55,812 nucleotides of DNA from Bdellovibrionaceae bacterium UBA2316 (GCA_002345205.1 DDVI01000072.1:1-55812); one strand, 5' to 3'; shown: positions 47,133 to 55,812, counted from the stretch's first letter. Translations and numbers: made by a program. The notes: a model not told the origin generated them from the sequence alone.

Positions 47133-48164
47133 TACACATACCAAAATTAGTTGTTAATTTTTTATTGTTAGGTGCAATTTTAGTTACGCTAAATGGTTGT
47201 CTATTTTCTGAATTTATCCTTCAAGGTACAAATCTCCGAGAAGAAGAAGGCTCTCTAATTGTTTCTGATGAAACCCACATATACCAGGCCAACGCGTATA
47301 ATTTTGTTAACACCAGCTATAAAACCTCGCTTCTAAAAATCGACTTATTCAATGGTGACTCTTCAAATTATCTAGGAACAACGAGTCCCTCTATTGTCGA
47401 CGGAACTGGCAGCGCCGTTCGTTTTAACTCGATTAAAGGAATGGTAAGCGTACCGGGAACGAAAAAAATCAACATAACCGACGATTGCACGATACGAAGC
47501 CTTGATACTCAAACCAACACTGTAACAACGCTTTTTGGTTCACCTTCAACCTGTGGAGATACTAACGGCGTCGGAACATCGGCGACATTTTCAGCCGACT
47601 TAAGGGGAATCGCCTATAATGAAGGAGTGCTTTATGTAGCCGATGGAAAAACTGTTAGAAAGATAGATTTACAAACGTCTCAAGTATCCACCCTTGCTGG
47701 CGTCTATAATACTTATGGCGATCAGGATGGCGTGGGAACTAATGCCCTATTTGGTAACATTTCCGCTATCGCCTATTTAAATGGAAACTTATTCTTGAGC
47801 GACACACTCAATAAAAAAATTAAAAAAATGTCTTTGAACACTTTGGAAGTTTCGACAGTGATAGGCGACGGAACAGAAGCGTCAACAGATGGTTACGGCA
47901 CTCAGGCACAAGTCAATCCGACAATTGAAAATACTCAATTTACTACTGACGGAGTGAATTTCATTTTTTTTTACAGAAAAATATCTAGTGCGTAAGATCA
48001 ATTCATCTACGATGGAAGTTAAAAGTTTAATTGATTCCCGAGACTCACTAGAAGATATAGATGGACCACTTTCAGAATCTAAACTTTTTCACCCAACAGG
48101 AATTGCCTATTCGTCTGAAGGTCTTTTTATTTCTAACTTTTATGGATTACGTCGCTTAAGATAA
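47129..48164 (+). pseudogene. NHL-repeat lipoprotein, one frameshift at a T9 run
   Basis: A second beta-propeller lipoprotein (LNGC, Cys24) with GTG repeats such as GVGTSATFSADLRGIAYNE and GVGTNALFGNISAIAYLN. The frame stops early at 47995 after a T9 run (47954-47962). Removing one T continues as TEKYLVRKINSSTMEV to HPTGIAYSSEGLFISNFYG and ends at 48164, for about 344 residues. It is translationally coupled with the previous gene by an ATGA overlap. Confidence 0.8.
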
Positions 48165-48196
48165 CTAATCTAAACTTCTACATCTCAGTTTCTAAA

Positions 48197-48532
48197 TCAG
48201 AACTGCAGAACGTATAGCGTTTCAATTTTACCATCTATGGTCGGATACACCATTAATCGATTACCCTCTACAATATCATTTGAAGTTTTATTTGTAGATT
48301 GGTTCATACTAAAAAAACCGTACGCCATTCCACCATATAACCCAAGCGATGCCCCACGTGCAATATTCCCATAACTCTCATTAGGTCTTTTTTCAAAAAC
48401 CAAACTGGCTAATCCAAGTCCCGCACCGGCCAATGTTCCATAACCACATGATTTTAAAAATTGCTTCAAATCTTGCGAAAACGCAGACTGCGATAATAAC
48501 AAAGAAACAATTAAGAACGACTTCAGATTCAT
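48197..48532 (-). CDS. Secreted small protein with a glycine-rich segment
   Basis: From the ATG at 48530-48532 a protein of 111 residues with signal peptide MNLKSFLIVSLLLSQSAFSQ. The Gly-rich stretch GYGTLAGAGLGLASLVFE and GASLGLYGGMAYGFF suggests a glycine-zipper or a membrane-embedded hairpin. TAGGG lies immediately before the ATG; longer in-frame starts at 48556 and 48586 overlap yraN. Function unknown. Confidence 0.55.
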   Translation of the reverse strand: MNLKSFLIVSLLLSQSAFSQDLKQFLKSCGYGTLAGAGLGLASLVFEKRPNESYGNIARGASLGLYGGMAYGFFSMNQSTNKTSNDIVEGNRLMVYPTIDGKIETLYVLQF

Positions 48533-48545
48533 CCCTACCAGTGTC

Positions 48546-48881
48546 TCAACAATCATTTTCAATTTCAATAAATAAAATATCCCCATTTGCAGGAACCAAG
48601 GCTAATTCCAGAGTGATATCCAAGGAAAATCGTTGTTGAAAGTAGTGAAACACGCGAATTAAACGCTGTTTTTGTTTTTTAGACACTCGATACGATACAA
48701 AATTCCAGCTACTGATTGATTTTACCTCGACCATTTTAAATTCATGACCTTTTTGAAAGATCAGATCAATTTCAGCAATCTTGGTTTTAAAACGATGATG
48801 CAGAAGACGCCACCCCTGGCGCTGCAGGTGATTGATAACTTTATTTTCGGAATTTAAACCTTTAATGTGCTCATAGTACAT
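48546..48881 (-). CDS. yraN: YraN/UPF0102 family protein
   Basis: A 111-residue endonuclease-fold protein of unknown biological role. The restriction-endonuclease-like core is visible in AEIDLIFQKGHEFKMVEVKS: Asp-x(n)-Glu-x-Lys. It overlaps the end of rnhB by 11 nt, which is the usual rnhB-yraN pairing. Confidence 0.9.
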   Translation of the reverse strand: MYYEHIKGLNSENKVINHLQRQGWRLLHHRFKTKIAEIDLIFQKGHEFKMVEVKSISSWNFVSYRVSKKQKQRLIRVFHYFQQRFSLDITLELALVPANGDILFIEIENDC

Positions 48882-49560
48882 GTTCCTTTACTCCCTTGAA
48901 CGATCTACGATGAATCGTAGTCACACCAAGTGAAGCAATAGCATCTTTGTGGCCTTGAGTAGGATAGCCCTTGTGCTCCGCAAATCCGAACCCAGGGTAT
49001 ACAGATTCGTAATCTTTCATTAACGTATCACGATAAACTTTCGCAACGATCGAAGCGGCGGATATCAATGAAATCCACACGTCACCTTTGATAACGGTCA
49101 TTTGATCGTGATTATTCAGATCGGGAATAAATTGATTTCCGTCGACCAACACTATTTTCGAAGCTTTCGTTGGAAGATTTAATTTTTCAATGGAACGTTT
49201 CATCGCCAGCAAGGACGCTTTTAATATATTGATTTCATCTATCTCGGATTGATCACACCAGCCCAATGAATGAACATGATCTTTTTGGATCTGGAGACTG
49301 AACTCGTTTCTTTTAGCTTCAGAAAGTGTTTTAGAATCTTTGAATGAAGTCCAATTAGAGGACTCTTTAGAAAAGACTACACAACCTGCGACAACGGGTC
49401 CGGCTAAACAACCGCGACCCACTTCATCGACTCCGATTATGTAATCGTAGGGCAATTCGGCCCAAGCCAGAGTGCTGGCTTGGAGCGCATCTATTTTACT
49501 AAGCTTCGGCTTTAGCACCAGTCGCCGCTTTAGTACCAGAAGTTGCTTCCGCAGCTGCAC
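48871..49560 (-). CDS. rnhB: Ribonuclease HII
   Basis: Cleaves RNA in RNA-DNA hybrids and at single ribonucleotides. The motif YIIGVDEVGRGCLAGPVVAG carries the catalytic Asp and Glu, with ILVDGNQF-like IVLVDGNQF and a third Asp in VYRDTLMKDY. The start is doubtful: the first in-frame GTG is at 49560 and another at 49518, both inside the 3' end of rplS, and no ATG lies between the rplS stop (49499-49501) and the first conserved residue. The N-terminus before about residue 25 is not conserved. Confidence 0.88.
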   Translation of the reverse strand: MQLRKQLLVLKRRLVLKPKLSKIDALQASTLAWAELPYDYIIGVDEVGRGCLAGPVVAGCVVFSKESSNWTSFKDSKTLSEAKRNEFSLQIQKDHVHSLGWCDQSEIDEINILKASLLAMKRSIEKLNLPTKASKIVLVDGNQFIPDLNNHDQMTVIKGDVWISLISAASIVAKVYRDTLMKDYESVYPGFGFAEHKGYPTQGHKDAIASLGVTTIHRRSFKGVKEHVL

Positions 49561-49957
49561 TTACAAGTTCAGATTCGATACGTGCTGATTTACCATCTAG
49601 ATCACGTAAGTAGTAAAGTTTTGCACGACGTACCTTACCAGTTGATAATTTTTCTACGCGCTCAACAAGTGGGCTACGGAACGGGAATGTTCTTTCAACG
49701 CCAACACCAGAAGAAATTTTACGTACTGTGAATGCTTTAGCAGAGCCAGATCCTTGGATCTTGATCACTACGCCTTTATAAACCTGAGTTCTTTCTTTTT
49801 CGCCTTCTTTAACTTTAACATATACGTTAACAGTGTCGCCAGAAGAGAAAGTGTCCATCTGTTTTGTGATCGGTTTAGCCGTTAAACGACGGATAAGTTG
49901 TTTACCAGTTTTTTCGCCTAACGTGTTTTTCGCTTTTTTAGATGCTGCTTTTGCCAT
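49499..49957 (-). CDS. rplS: 50S ribosomal protein L19
   Basis: Ribosomal protein at the 30S-50S interface. The fold is at about 30-125 (FSSGDTVNVYVKVKEGEKERTQ, YKGVVIKIQGSGSAKAFTVRK, KVRRAKLYYLRDLDGKSARI). The ATG at 49955-49957 follows AAGGAAA. It has a lysine-rich N-terminal and an Ala/Thr-rich C-terminal extension (152 residues versus the usual 115-120). Confidence 0.97.
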   Translation of the reverse strand: MAKAASKKAKNTLGEKTGKQLIRRLTAKPITKQMDTFSSGDTVNVYVKVKEGEKERTQVYKGVVIKIQGSGSAKAFTVRKISSGVGVERTFPFRSPLVERVEKLSTGKVRRAKLYYLRDLDGKSARIESELVSAAAEATSGTKAATGAKAEA

Positions 49958-49991
49958 AGTGCTATTTCCTTTTTTTTCAGAACTATGACAG

Positions 49992-50594
49992 CTACCACGG
50001 TCCAAGCAAACGGTCAAGACAGATACTCACTGCGGATCGAACAGAAAGATGTCGATAATCTTTCGGGGGGGCGCCTCGAATACTCTCTAACACATAATGA
50101 CAATTTTTCATAAAATCATCGGTCAATCCAAAGCCCGTCCCAAAGATCACAAATACTGGTTTTTTCTGGTCAAACATGATTTCACGAGCCCCTGCAAACG
50201 TCAGGGGTTTAGCTCCATTTACTGGCCGAGCATGGGTCGCAATCACGATTGGATCTTCCCCCTGCCATGATGTATTTTTTTTCCAGTCCTCGATGGCTTT
50301 TTGCAGATCCTCTGCCGTTCTAACAGGGGTAAGTGCAGTCTTACGAAATGGATTAAATTTAGCCCCTTGCCCAACCCGCCAGTGATCCAAAATCCGCTCT
50401 ACGAACATCAGCTGCTCACGCATCGGGTGAACGATGTAATAGCGCTCTACTCCATATACCGTGGCCGCACGGGCTATATCGTGAATATCAAAGTTCGTTA
50501 CGTTCGTAGCTACGATATCTTTTTCGCGATCGATAATTGGATAGTGAACCAATCCGATTGCTACTTTCGGGACATAGGGTGTCTCAGATTCCAT
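49992..50594 (-). CDS. SPOUT-family RNA methyltransferase (Methyltrn_RNA_4 type)
   Basis: A 200-residue SPOUT-fold enzyme related to proteins found between trmD and rplS in delta-type bacteria. Motifs: GLVHYPIIDREKDIVATNVTNFDIHDIARAA, FGTGFGLTDDFM and the knot end HLSVRSAVSICLDRLLG. It overlaps trmD by 11 nt. The RNA target is not known. Confidence 0.85.
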   Translation of the reverse strand: MESETPYVPKVAIGLVHYPIIDREKDIVATNVTNFDIHDIARAATVYGVERYYIVHPMREQLMFVERILDHWRVGQGAKFNPFRKTALTPVRTAEDLQKAIEDWKKNTSWQGEDPIVIATHARPVNGAKPLTFAGAREIMFDQKKPVFVIFGTGFGLTDDFMKNCHYVLESIRGAPPKDYRHLSVRSAVSICLDRLLGPW

Positions 50595-51381
50595 TAAGTA
50601 AATTCTCCATATTATCTAAAGCACACGATTTTTTATCCTCAATCGTAAGCTGATTGTAAAATTCTTTAAGCTTGGTTTTATTCTGCCATTTCTGACCCAA
50701 ATTGCTGTTTGGGTCTAATTGAGCCAGCAGCTCTGGCCGTTTTTTCAAAGTGACCAATAACGACATCCATTCATTAAAATTTTTAATTTTAGCATGATCG
50801 CCGCCCACGATAACTTCCGGGACCTTTAAATCATTCCAAACTTGAGGGCGAGTGTAAGCCGGTGATTCCAAAATACCATTGGAAAACGAATCGGCCTCTA
50901 ATGACACCTGATTTCCCAGAACCCCAGGAACATGCCTCGCTACCGCATCCATTATGATCAATGACGGCCATTCCCCGCCACTGACAATATAGTCACCAAC
51001 CGAAATTTCTTCGACATTGTAATAAACTAAAACACGTTCGTCGATCCCCGCGTAACGACCACACAGGAAAGTAATTTCTCCCGCACACGAAAGCTCTTTG
51101 GCTTTGGCTTGCGTTAGTAATTTCCCCTGCGGTGACGGAAATAAAATTTTAGTATGACGTTTATCTTCCAGTGCCCGCCCAAGAACGTCTGGTTTCATCA
51201 GCATACCGTCGCTGCCACCGAACGGCTTGTCGTCTACCGAACGATGCTTATCCGACGCGTACTCACGAAGACTCGTAACCGAACACACGATTATTTTGTT
51301 TTTGATTGCTTGTCCTATGACTCCGAAATTTAAGCTTTCAGAAATGAGTTCGGGAAAAATAGTCAGGAAATTAAACAACAC
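50584..51381 (-). CDS. trmD: tRNA (guanine37-N1)-methyltransferase TrmD
   Basis: Adds m1G37 to tRNAs to prevent +1 frameshifting. The trefoil knot motif (LCGRYAGIDERVLVYYNVEEISVGDYIVSGGE) and the linker Asp are clear. At 265 residues it is normal in size. It overlaps rimM by 11 nt and the SPOUT gene by 11 nt, so all three are coupled. Confidence 0.98.
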   Translation of the reverse strand: MLFNFLTIFPELISESLNFGVIGQAIKNKIIVCSVTSLREYASDKHRSVDDKPFGGSDGMLMKPDVLGRALEDKRHTKILFPSPQGKLLTQAKAKELSCAGEITFLCGRYAGIDERVLVYYNVEEISVGDYIVSGGEWPSLIIMDAVARHVPGVLGNQVSLEADSFSNGILESPAYTRPQVWNDLKVPEVIVGGDHAKIKNFNEWMSLLVTLKKRPELLAQLDPNSNLGQKWQNKTKLKEFYNQLTIEDKKSCALDNMENLLNGI

Positions 51382-51904
51382 GATTAATATCCATTAAATC
51401 CAATGGAAAGTTCATCACGATGGTTGATTTTTCAAATTGAATTTCCACGATGAAATCATCTACGAACGGAACTTCGTATAAAAATGTCCCCGTGCTAATA
51501 ACCAATAAATCTTGCATCCCGTTTGAGTTGAATTCTTTGATCTGCCCCAGAGACTTACCCTGTTCGTCCACGACAGCAAAATTCAAAACTTCTCTTAGAT
51601 AAATAGTTTCACCCGGTTCTGATTCAAAGCTTTCATCAGCAACATAAACGATCGCACCTTTAAGCTCTTCAGACTGGTTGCGATTATCAACGCCTTCGAA
51701 CTTGATCAAAGCACCATCTTTAAACGGACGAAAGGATACGATTGTAAAGTTTTTTTGACCGCCAACTTTGTACGACTCTAAAGTTAACTCCGCGCCCTCT
51801 TCAAGCCACGTGATATCTTTAGCAAATGATAAAAAATAAACTTCGCCTCTTAAGGCGTGAGCATCGATAATTTTTCCAACTTTAACTGATTCTGTCGCTG
51901 ACAT
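51371..51904 (-). CDS. rimM: Ribosome maturation factor RimM
   Basis: Assists 30S head assembly. The N-terminal beta-barrel begins KVGKIIDAHALRGEVYFLSFAKD, and the PRC-like C-terminal domain ends VPFVDDFIVEIQFE. The ATG is at 51902-51904. A terminator precedes the gene, so it may have its own promoter or be served by read-through. Confidence 0.93.
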   Translation of the reverse strand: MSATESVKVGKIIDAHALRGEVYFLSFAKDITWLEEGAELTLESYKVGGQKNFTIVSFRPFKDGALIKFEGVDNRNQSEELKGAIVYVADESFESEPGETIYLREVLNFAVVDEQGKSLGQIKEFNSNGMQDLLVISTGTFLYEVPFVDDFIVEIQFEKSTIVMNFPLDLMDINRVV

Positions 51905-51931
51905 GCGATCTTAACTACCTGATATTTGAAC

Positions 51932-51958
51932 AAAAAAAAAGGCCTCTTAGAGGCCTTT
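51932..51958 (-). terminator. Terminator between khpA and rimM
   Basis: On the minus strand AAAGGCCTCT-A-AGAGGCCTTT forms a long stem followed by a T9 run. It splits the conserved rpsP-khpA-rimM-trmD-rplS order into two transcription units or acts as an attenuator that leaves rimM-trmD-rplS at lower levels. Confidence 0.82.
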
Positions 51959-51994
51959 AGAAATAAATATCTGATTAACTATAAGTTTTTTTAA

Positions 51995-52234
51995 CTACTC
52001 GATGATATCGAGATGATAACGTTTGTTCAACTTAGTACCCGCCGCGCGGATGATAGTTCTCATGGCAGCAGCGGTTTTCCCTTGCTTACCGATTACTTTA
52101 CCTAAATCTTCTTTATCAACTTTTAAAGCTAACAATGTAGTTTGCGGACCAGGAATTTCATCGACTTCAACATTATCTGGTTTATCGACAAGAGACTTTG
52201 CCATGTGTTCTACTAATGACTTTAAGCTATCCAT
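51995..52234 (-). CDS. khpA: KH-domain RNA-binding protein KhpA
   Basis: A 79-residue single-KH protein. The GxxG loop is in VIGKQGKTAAAMRTII. It binds RNA and pairs with KhpB in many bacteria. I chose the ATG at 52232-52234 after GGAGAG; a longer frame to 52297 has no SD and no similarity. It lies downstream of rpsP as usual. Confidence 0.93.
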   Translation of the reverse strand: MDSLKSLVEHMAKSLVDKPDNVEVDEIPGPQTTLLALKVDKEDLGKVIGKQGKTAAAMRTIIRAAGTKLNKRYHLDIIE

Positions 52235-52354
52235 CGTAATCTCTCCTATGCAACTTCGTCTGACCCAACTTTGAATTTCAAAAAACGTATCAGGCAATTT
52301 TTAATTTTACCCGATAAATAAATTATTCACTGAGTGATTAGAAGTTTACAAGTC

Positions 52355-52603
52355 CTATTTTTGAGTCTGGGCTAATTTCACAACGTGCTTAACACGCATA
52401 GAAGGCTGTGCACCTTTTTTTACCCATTCATTGTACTTATCAAGATCTAATTTAACTTTGATATCTTTTCCACGAGGAGTAGGAATATAGCTTCCTAATA
52501 CTTCGATAAATTTACCTTTTACAAATCGTCTTTGGTCAGCAACTGTGATTCTGTATTTAGGATCATGTTTTGCACCCAAGCGCGCTAGTCTAATAACAAC
52601 CAT
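52355..52603 (-). CDS. rpsP: 30S ribosomal protein S16
   Basis: An 82-residue protein with the S16 opening MVVIRLARLGAKHDPKYRITVAD and the WxxxGAQPS-like VKKGAQPSMRV region. RBS GGAG lies 7 nt from the ATG. It is the first gene of the rpsP-khpA pair. Confidence 0.98.
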   Translation of the reverse strand: MVVIRLARLGAKHDPKYRITVADQRRFVKGKFIEVLGSYIPTPRGKDIKVKLDLDKYNEWVKKGAQPSMRVKHVVKLAQTQK

Positions 52604-52677
52604 TTTAGCTCCATCCTTTTTGAGACCTATTCTATGTATTTAAAAAAATAGACTTTATCAAGTCTAATCTAATGGGA

Positions 52678-54012
52678 TTAGAATAATTTTTTCCCCATCA
52701 TGCCTTTACCCATCCCCATTTTCATAAATTGGCTCATCATTTTCTGCGCTTCTTCGAACTGTTTAACCAATTTATTCACATCTGACACCTGAGTGCCGCT
52801 TCCTTTTGCAATTCTTTGACGGCGGGAACCATTCAAAATTTTGTGGTTACGACGCTCCTGAAGGGTCATGGAGTGGATAATAGACTCAATTTTCTTCACT
52901 TCATCATCGGGTGGGGACATATTTTTGATCTGTTTCGACAGTTCCCCCATTCCCGGTAAAAATTTCATGATGGCTTCGAGCCCGCCCATCTTCTTCATTT
53001 GCTGAATCTGAGCTAAGAAGTCTTCCAGAGAGAATTCATTTCTTAACATCTTCTCTGTCGATTTCTGAGCCAGCTTTTCGTCCATCACTTCTTGAGCCCG
53101 TTCCACTAAGGAAAGAACATCACCCATATCTAAAATTCGACCAGCTAAGCGATCGGGATGAAATACCTCAAGTGCCGATACTTTTTCGCCAATACCCATA
53201 AACTTGATGGGAATTCCTGTCACTTCACGGATGCTGAGAGCCGCACCACCACGGGCATCCCCGTCCATTTTAGTTAGAATTAAACCGGTCAGCGACAATC
53301 GTTGATGAAAACCTTCCGCTACTTGAACCGACTGCTGCCCCAGCATTGCATCGGCAACCAACAAGATTTCTTGTGGAGCCCAGATGTTTTTCAAATCTGT
53401 GAGTTCATTCATTAACTGTTCATCAATCGTTAGACGTCCGGCTGTATCTACAATCACGACATCTAGTTTTTGCTCATCGGCCCATTTACGTGCCGCTGTT
53501 AAGATTTCTTGTGGAGTTTGATTTACCGTTGAGGCGAACGTCGGGAAGTTATTTTGCTTACCTAATGTTTGCAACTGATCAATTGCCGCGGGTCTGTATA
53601 CATCGGCAGGAACTAATCCAACTTTCTTTTCTTTTTTCGAGCGTAAGTACAATGCTAACTTAGCAGCCGAAGTCGTTTTCCCCGCCCCTTGTAAACCCAC
53701 AAGAAATAATACAGTTGGTTTTCCAGATAAGTTTAGTTCAATCGCTTCGGAACCTAATGTGCGAACCAATTCTTCGTGAACGATTTTAACGAACATCTGA
53801 CCGGGATTTACATTTTCGATTACTTTTTGCCCCAGCGATTTGACTTTCACTTCATCAATGAATTTTTTAACAACTTTAAAGTTAACATCAGCATCCAGCA
53901 AACTCATGCGGATTTCTTTGATCACTTCCTCGATATTAGCTTCCGAAATTTTTTGTCCACCGCGTACTTTTTTAAGCGAGGCTAAAATTTTATCTGATAA
54001 ATTTTGAAACAT
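52678..54012 (-). CDS. ffh: Signal recognition particle protein Ffh
   Basis: GTPase that binds signal peptides and targets ribosomes to the membrane. The NG domain has VGLQGAGKTTSAAKLA (about 105-120), DTAGRL and KMDGDARGG. The Met-rich M domain ends in MSQFMKMGMGKGMMGKKLF. At 444 residues it is normal. RBS AAGGA precedes the ATG. Confidence 0.98.
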   Translation of the reverse strand: MFQNLSDKILASLKKVRGGQKISEANIEEVIKEIRMSLLDADVNFKVVKKFIDEVKVKSLGQKVIENVNPGQMFVKIVHEELVRTLGSEAIELNLSGKPTVLFLVGLQGAGKTTSAAKLALYLRSKKEKKVGLVPADVYRPAAIDQLQTLGKQNNFPTFASTVNQTPQEILTAARKWADEQKLDVVIVDTAGRLTIDEQLMNELTDLKNIWAPQEILLVADAMLGQQSVQVAEGFHQRLSLTGLILTKMDGDARGGAALSIREVTGIPIKFMGIGEKVSALEVFHPDRLAGRILDMGDVLSLVERAQEVMDEKLAQKSTEKMLRNEFSLEDFLAQIQQMKKMGGLEAIMKFLPGMGELSKQIKNMSPPDDEVKKIESIIHSMTLQERRNHKILNGSRRQRIAKGSGTQVSDVNKLVKQFEEAQKMMSQFMKMGMGKGMMGKKLF

Positions 54013-54030
54013 GAAAATCCTTTAACTTTA

Positions 54031-54804
54031 TTACCAGCGAGAGAAATTGGCTTTTTTAAGCGCTACAAACGCAAGGCCGTAAAGTAGCACAAGGCCGACG
54101 CTTGAGACAACTATGGATTGAGTTAAATCTACATCAGATACCCCAAGAACACCGTAACGCATGCCATTTATCAAATAAAGGACCGGATTGTAGCTAGAAA
54201 CGGTTTTAGCCCAGGCTGGCAACGTTTCGATGGATACGAAAACGCCCCCGAGATACAACAACGGCAGCAAAATAAAGTTGGTGAAAGCCGCCATATTTTC
54301 GATACTCTTAGCCCAAAAACCGACGCAGATTCCAAGCAAACCAAAAATAAATCCACCCGCCAAAATGAAATACATCAGCACTACCGGGTGTGAAATTCCC
54401 AGTATTCCATCAAATTGAACATAGTAGAAAATAACGCCAACGAGATAGGTCACAAAAGCCACCGTTAGTCCACGAATCACCGACCCCAAGCCCATCGCGA
54501 TCAAAATATGATGATGCGATAATGGCGTTACTCGAATATCTTCTAGGTCACCACTGAATTTCATGACAGCAATTGAAGACGACGAATTCTGAAAGGCATT
54601 GTTCATCAAACCCATCATCATCAATCCAGGAATCAAGAACGCTAAATACGAGACACCGTACATATCGTTCATTTTCGAACCTAAGCTTACACCAAATACG
54701 ATCAGGTATAGAAAGCTACTCATAAACGGTGTTACAATCGTTTGCATCATCACTTTGAGGAAACGTTTTACTTCTTTTTTAAATAGCGTCCATAGAGCAA
54801 CCAT
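54031..54804 (-). CDS. ABC-2 type transporter permease
   Basis: A 257-residue membrane protein with six predicted helices. The ABC-2 signature region is visible (SSSSIAVMKFSGDLEDIRVTPLSHH). It lies 8 nt after its ATPase. Such pairs export drugs or polysaccharides/lipids; the substrate cannot be set from sequence. Confidence 0.93.
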   Translation of the reverse strand: MVALWTLFKKEVKRFLKVMMQTIVTPFMSSFLYLIVFGVSLGSKMNDMYGVSYLAFLIPGLMMMGLMNNAFQNSSSSIAVMKFSGDLEDIRVTPLSHHHILIAMGLGSVIRGLTVAFVTYLVGVIFYYVQFDGILGISHPVVLMYFILAGGFIFGLLGICVGFWAKSIENMAAFTNFILLPLLYLGGVFVSIETLPAWAKTVSSYNPVLYLINGMRYGVLGVSDVDLTQSIVVSSVGLVLLYGLAFVALKKANFSRW

Positions 54805-54812
54805 ACTTAACC

Positions 54813-55709
54813 TTATTTAGAAACAATCTGTTTAAAGGCTTCTTCCAATGAGCCTTGTTCCGTTTTAATATCTTCTACATCTTCCAAAGTTAATGATAAG
54901 TCGCGAAATAGACCACCCATAGATTCTTGAGATGGAATTTGAAACTCAAAGAACCCATCTTTCTTTTTCAAAAAATTCTTGTGCGTGATTGAATCTCGAT
55001 CTTTACGAAGCTTAATCATAATTTTTTTTGCAGAGAATTGCTCAATGATTTGATTGGTTGGCCCCACAAACTTAAGCTGGCCACGATCAATAATTCCCAC
55101 TTGATGACATAATTCTTCGGCTTCCATTAAATAGTGAGTCGTTAAAAGAATCGACATACCTTCCTGCTGAAGCTCACGCACATAGGCCCAAAGATCCTCA
55201 CGTAAATTAATATCTACACCAGCTGTTGGTTCGTCTAATAATAGAAGCTTAGGTTTATGAACCAAGGCTTTTGCCACCATCAAACGACGTTTCATACCAC
55301 CCGAAAGCTGTTTTACCTTTTTTTGTCGGTGTTCATACAAACCCAGCTTGTTCATAATGTAATCAATACGTTCTTTATTTTTCAAAATCCCGTAGTACCC
55401 TGACATAAATTCAAGAATTTCAAACACATCAAAGAACCCAGAATTTACAACTTCTTGTCCAACAACACCAAGTAGACGTTTGGTCTGCATTGGATCTTTT
55501 TCCACATCGTAGCCGAAAACTTTCACTTGGCCCGCAGACGGTTTTTCTAAAGTAGTAATTATAGAAATAATCGATGTCTTCCCTGCCCCATTCGGTCCCA
55601 GAAGCCCAAATATTTCACCAGGTTTAATCGATAAGGTAACGCCTTTTACGGCTTCTAAAGCTCCATAACTTTTCTTCAAATCAATAAGTTCAAGCGCAAG
55701 TTGCAACAT
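54813..55709 (-). CDS. ABC transporter ATP-binding protein
   Basis: A 298-residue ATPase. Walker A is GPNGAGKTS (38-46), the signature LSGGM at 135-139, and Walker B LLLLDE ends at 160; His of the H-loop is in LLTTHYLMEAEE. A C-terminal extension (about 220-298) is typical of DrrA/CcmA-type export ATPases. It forms a pair with the ABC-2 permease. The 103 bases beyond it to the window end hold no gene I can see. Confidence 0.95.
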   Translation of the reverse strand: MLQLALELIDLKKSYGALEAVKGVTLSIKPGEIFGLLGPNGAGKTSIISIITTLEKPSAGQVKVFGYDVEKDPMQTKRLLGVVGQEVVNSGFFDVFEILEFMSGYYGILKNKERIDYIMNKLGLYEHRQKKVKQLSGGMKRRLMVAKALVHKPKLLLLDEPTAGVDINLREDLWAYVRELQQEGMSILLTTHYLMEAEELCHQVGIIDRGQLKFVGPTNQIIEQFSAKKIMIKLRKDRDSITHKNFLKKKDGFFEFQIPSQESMGGLFRDLSLTLEDVEDIKTEQGSLEEAFKQIVSK

Positions 55710-55812
55710 AGAACGTAGACTAATCTTTAGCTTATACTTGTAAAGTTTTATTTACGTTCCCTGTCGTTTGACTCAGCACACGAGCGGGACCAAGGTTTCG
55801 GGTTTATGGGGT

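Noticed and set aside
1..55812. CRISPR arrays, rRNA genes, known riboswitches, restriction or toxin-antitoxin defence systems
   Set aside because: I saw no spaced direct repeats, rRNA, GEMM, TPP or similar conserved cores, and no recognisable defence genes.

Overview
This window comes from a moderately AT-rich bacterial chromosome. It looks like a member of the Bdellovibrionota (Bdellovibrio-like predatory bacteria) or a close relative. Support for this is the LPS export gene lptD, many secreted lipoproteins with short relaxed lipoboxes (for example FQNCG), FlgT-like flagellar lipoproteins, several long coiled-coil proteins of unknown function, and a wealth of secreted hydrolases. The assignment is an inference; no marker that fixes a species is present.

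Layout. 1-804 is the end of an IS3-family element (orfA plus the start of orfB, minus strand) with a G GGA AAC slippery site at the orfA/orfB junction. A tRNA-Val(GAC) follows at 901-976, with a truncated copy of its 5' half at 1114-1154. From 13054 down to 1158 runs a tightly packed minus-strand series: miaB, a bifunctional-nuclease-domain gene, a gamma-carbonic-anhydrase-like gene, guaB, guaA, dnaE, two FlgT-like envelope genes and lipB. It starts at a good promoter (TTGACA, 17 bp, TATGAC) whose -35 overlaps that of the divergent gene at 13163. 13.8-17.9 kb holds a trypsin-like lipoprotein protease and the glyoxylate shunt pair aceB-aceA, closed by a strong terminator.

17.9-31.8 kb is an accessory region. 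It has a 21-bp inverted repeat and a candidate structured RNA, then a 999-residue lipoprotein fusing a YiiX-like papain-fold domain to a phospholipase D. Next come a small methyltransferase, a Lys-rich protein with a CCCH-like motif, a DUF4097-like secreted protein, a thiolase, a C45 Ntn-hydrolase with a TPR-like tail, an NlpC-like protein lacking its catalytic residues, a cyclic-nucleotide-binding protein, and a subtilase lipoprotein coupled to a membrane partner.

31.9-43.1 kb carries pyk with an adjoining coiled-coil gene, envelope proteins, a receiver/HD-GYP-like regulator, a ChaN-like protein with a long extra C-terminus, a VKOR-DsbA fusion, another coiled-coil protein (probably leaderless) and a STAS protein. 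43.2-48.2 kb is unusual: lptD and two neighbouring beta-propeller (NHL-like) lipoprotein genes all carry +1 frameshifts, three of the four at T-runs.

48.2-55.7 kb is conserved housekeeping on the minus strand: ABC transporter pair, ffh, rpsP, khpA, terminator, rimM, trmD, SPOUT methyltransferase, rplS, rnhB, yraN. These genes act together in ribosome assembly, tRNA modification and protein targeting.
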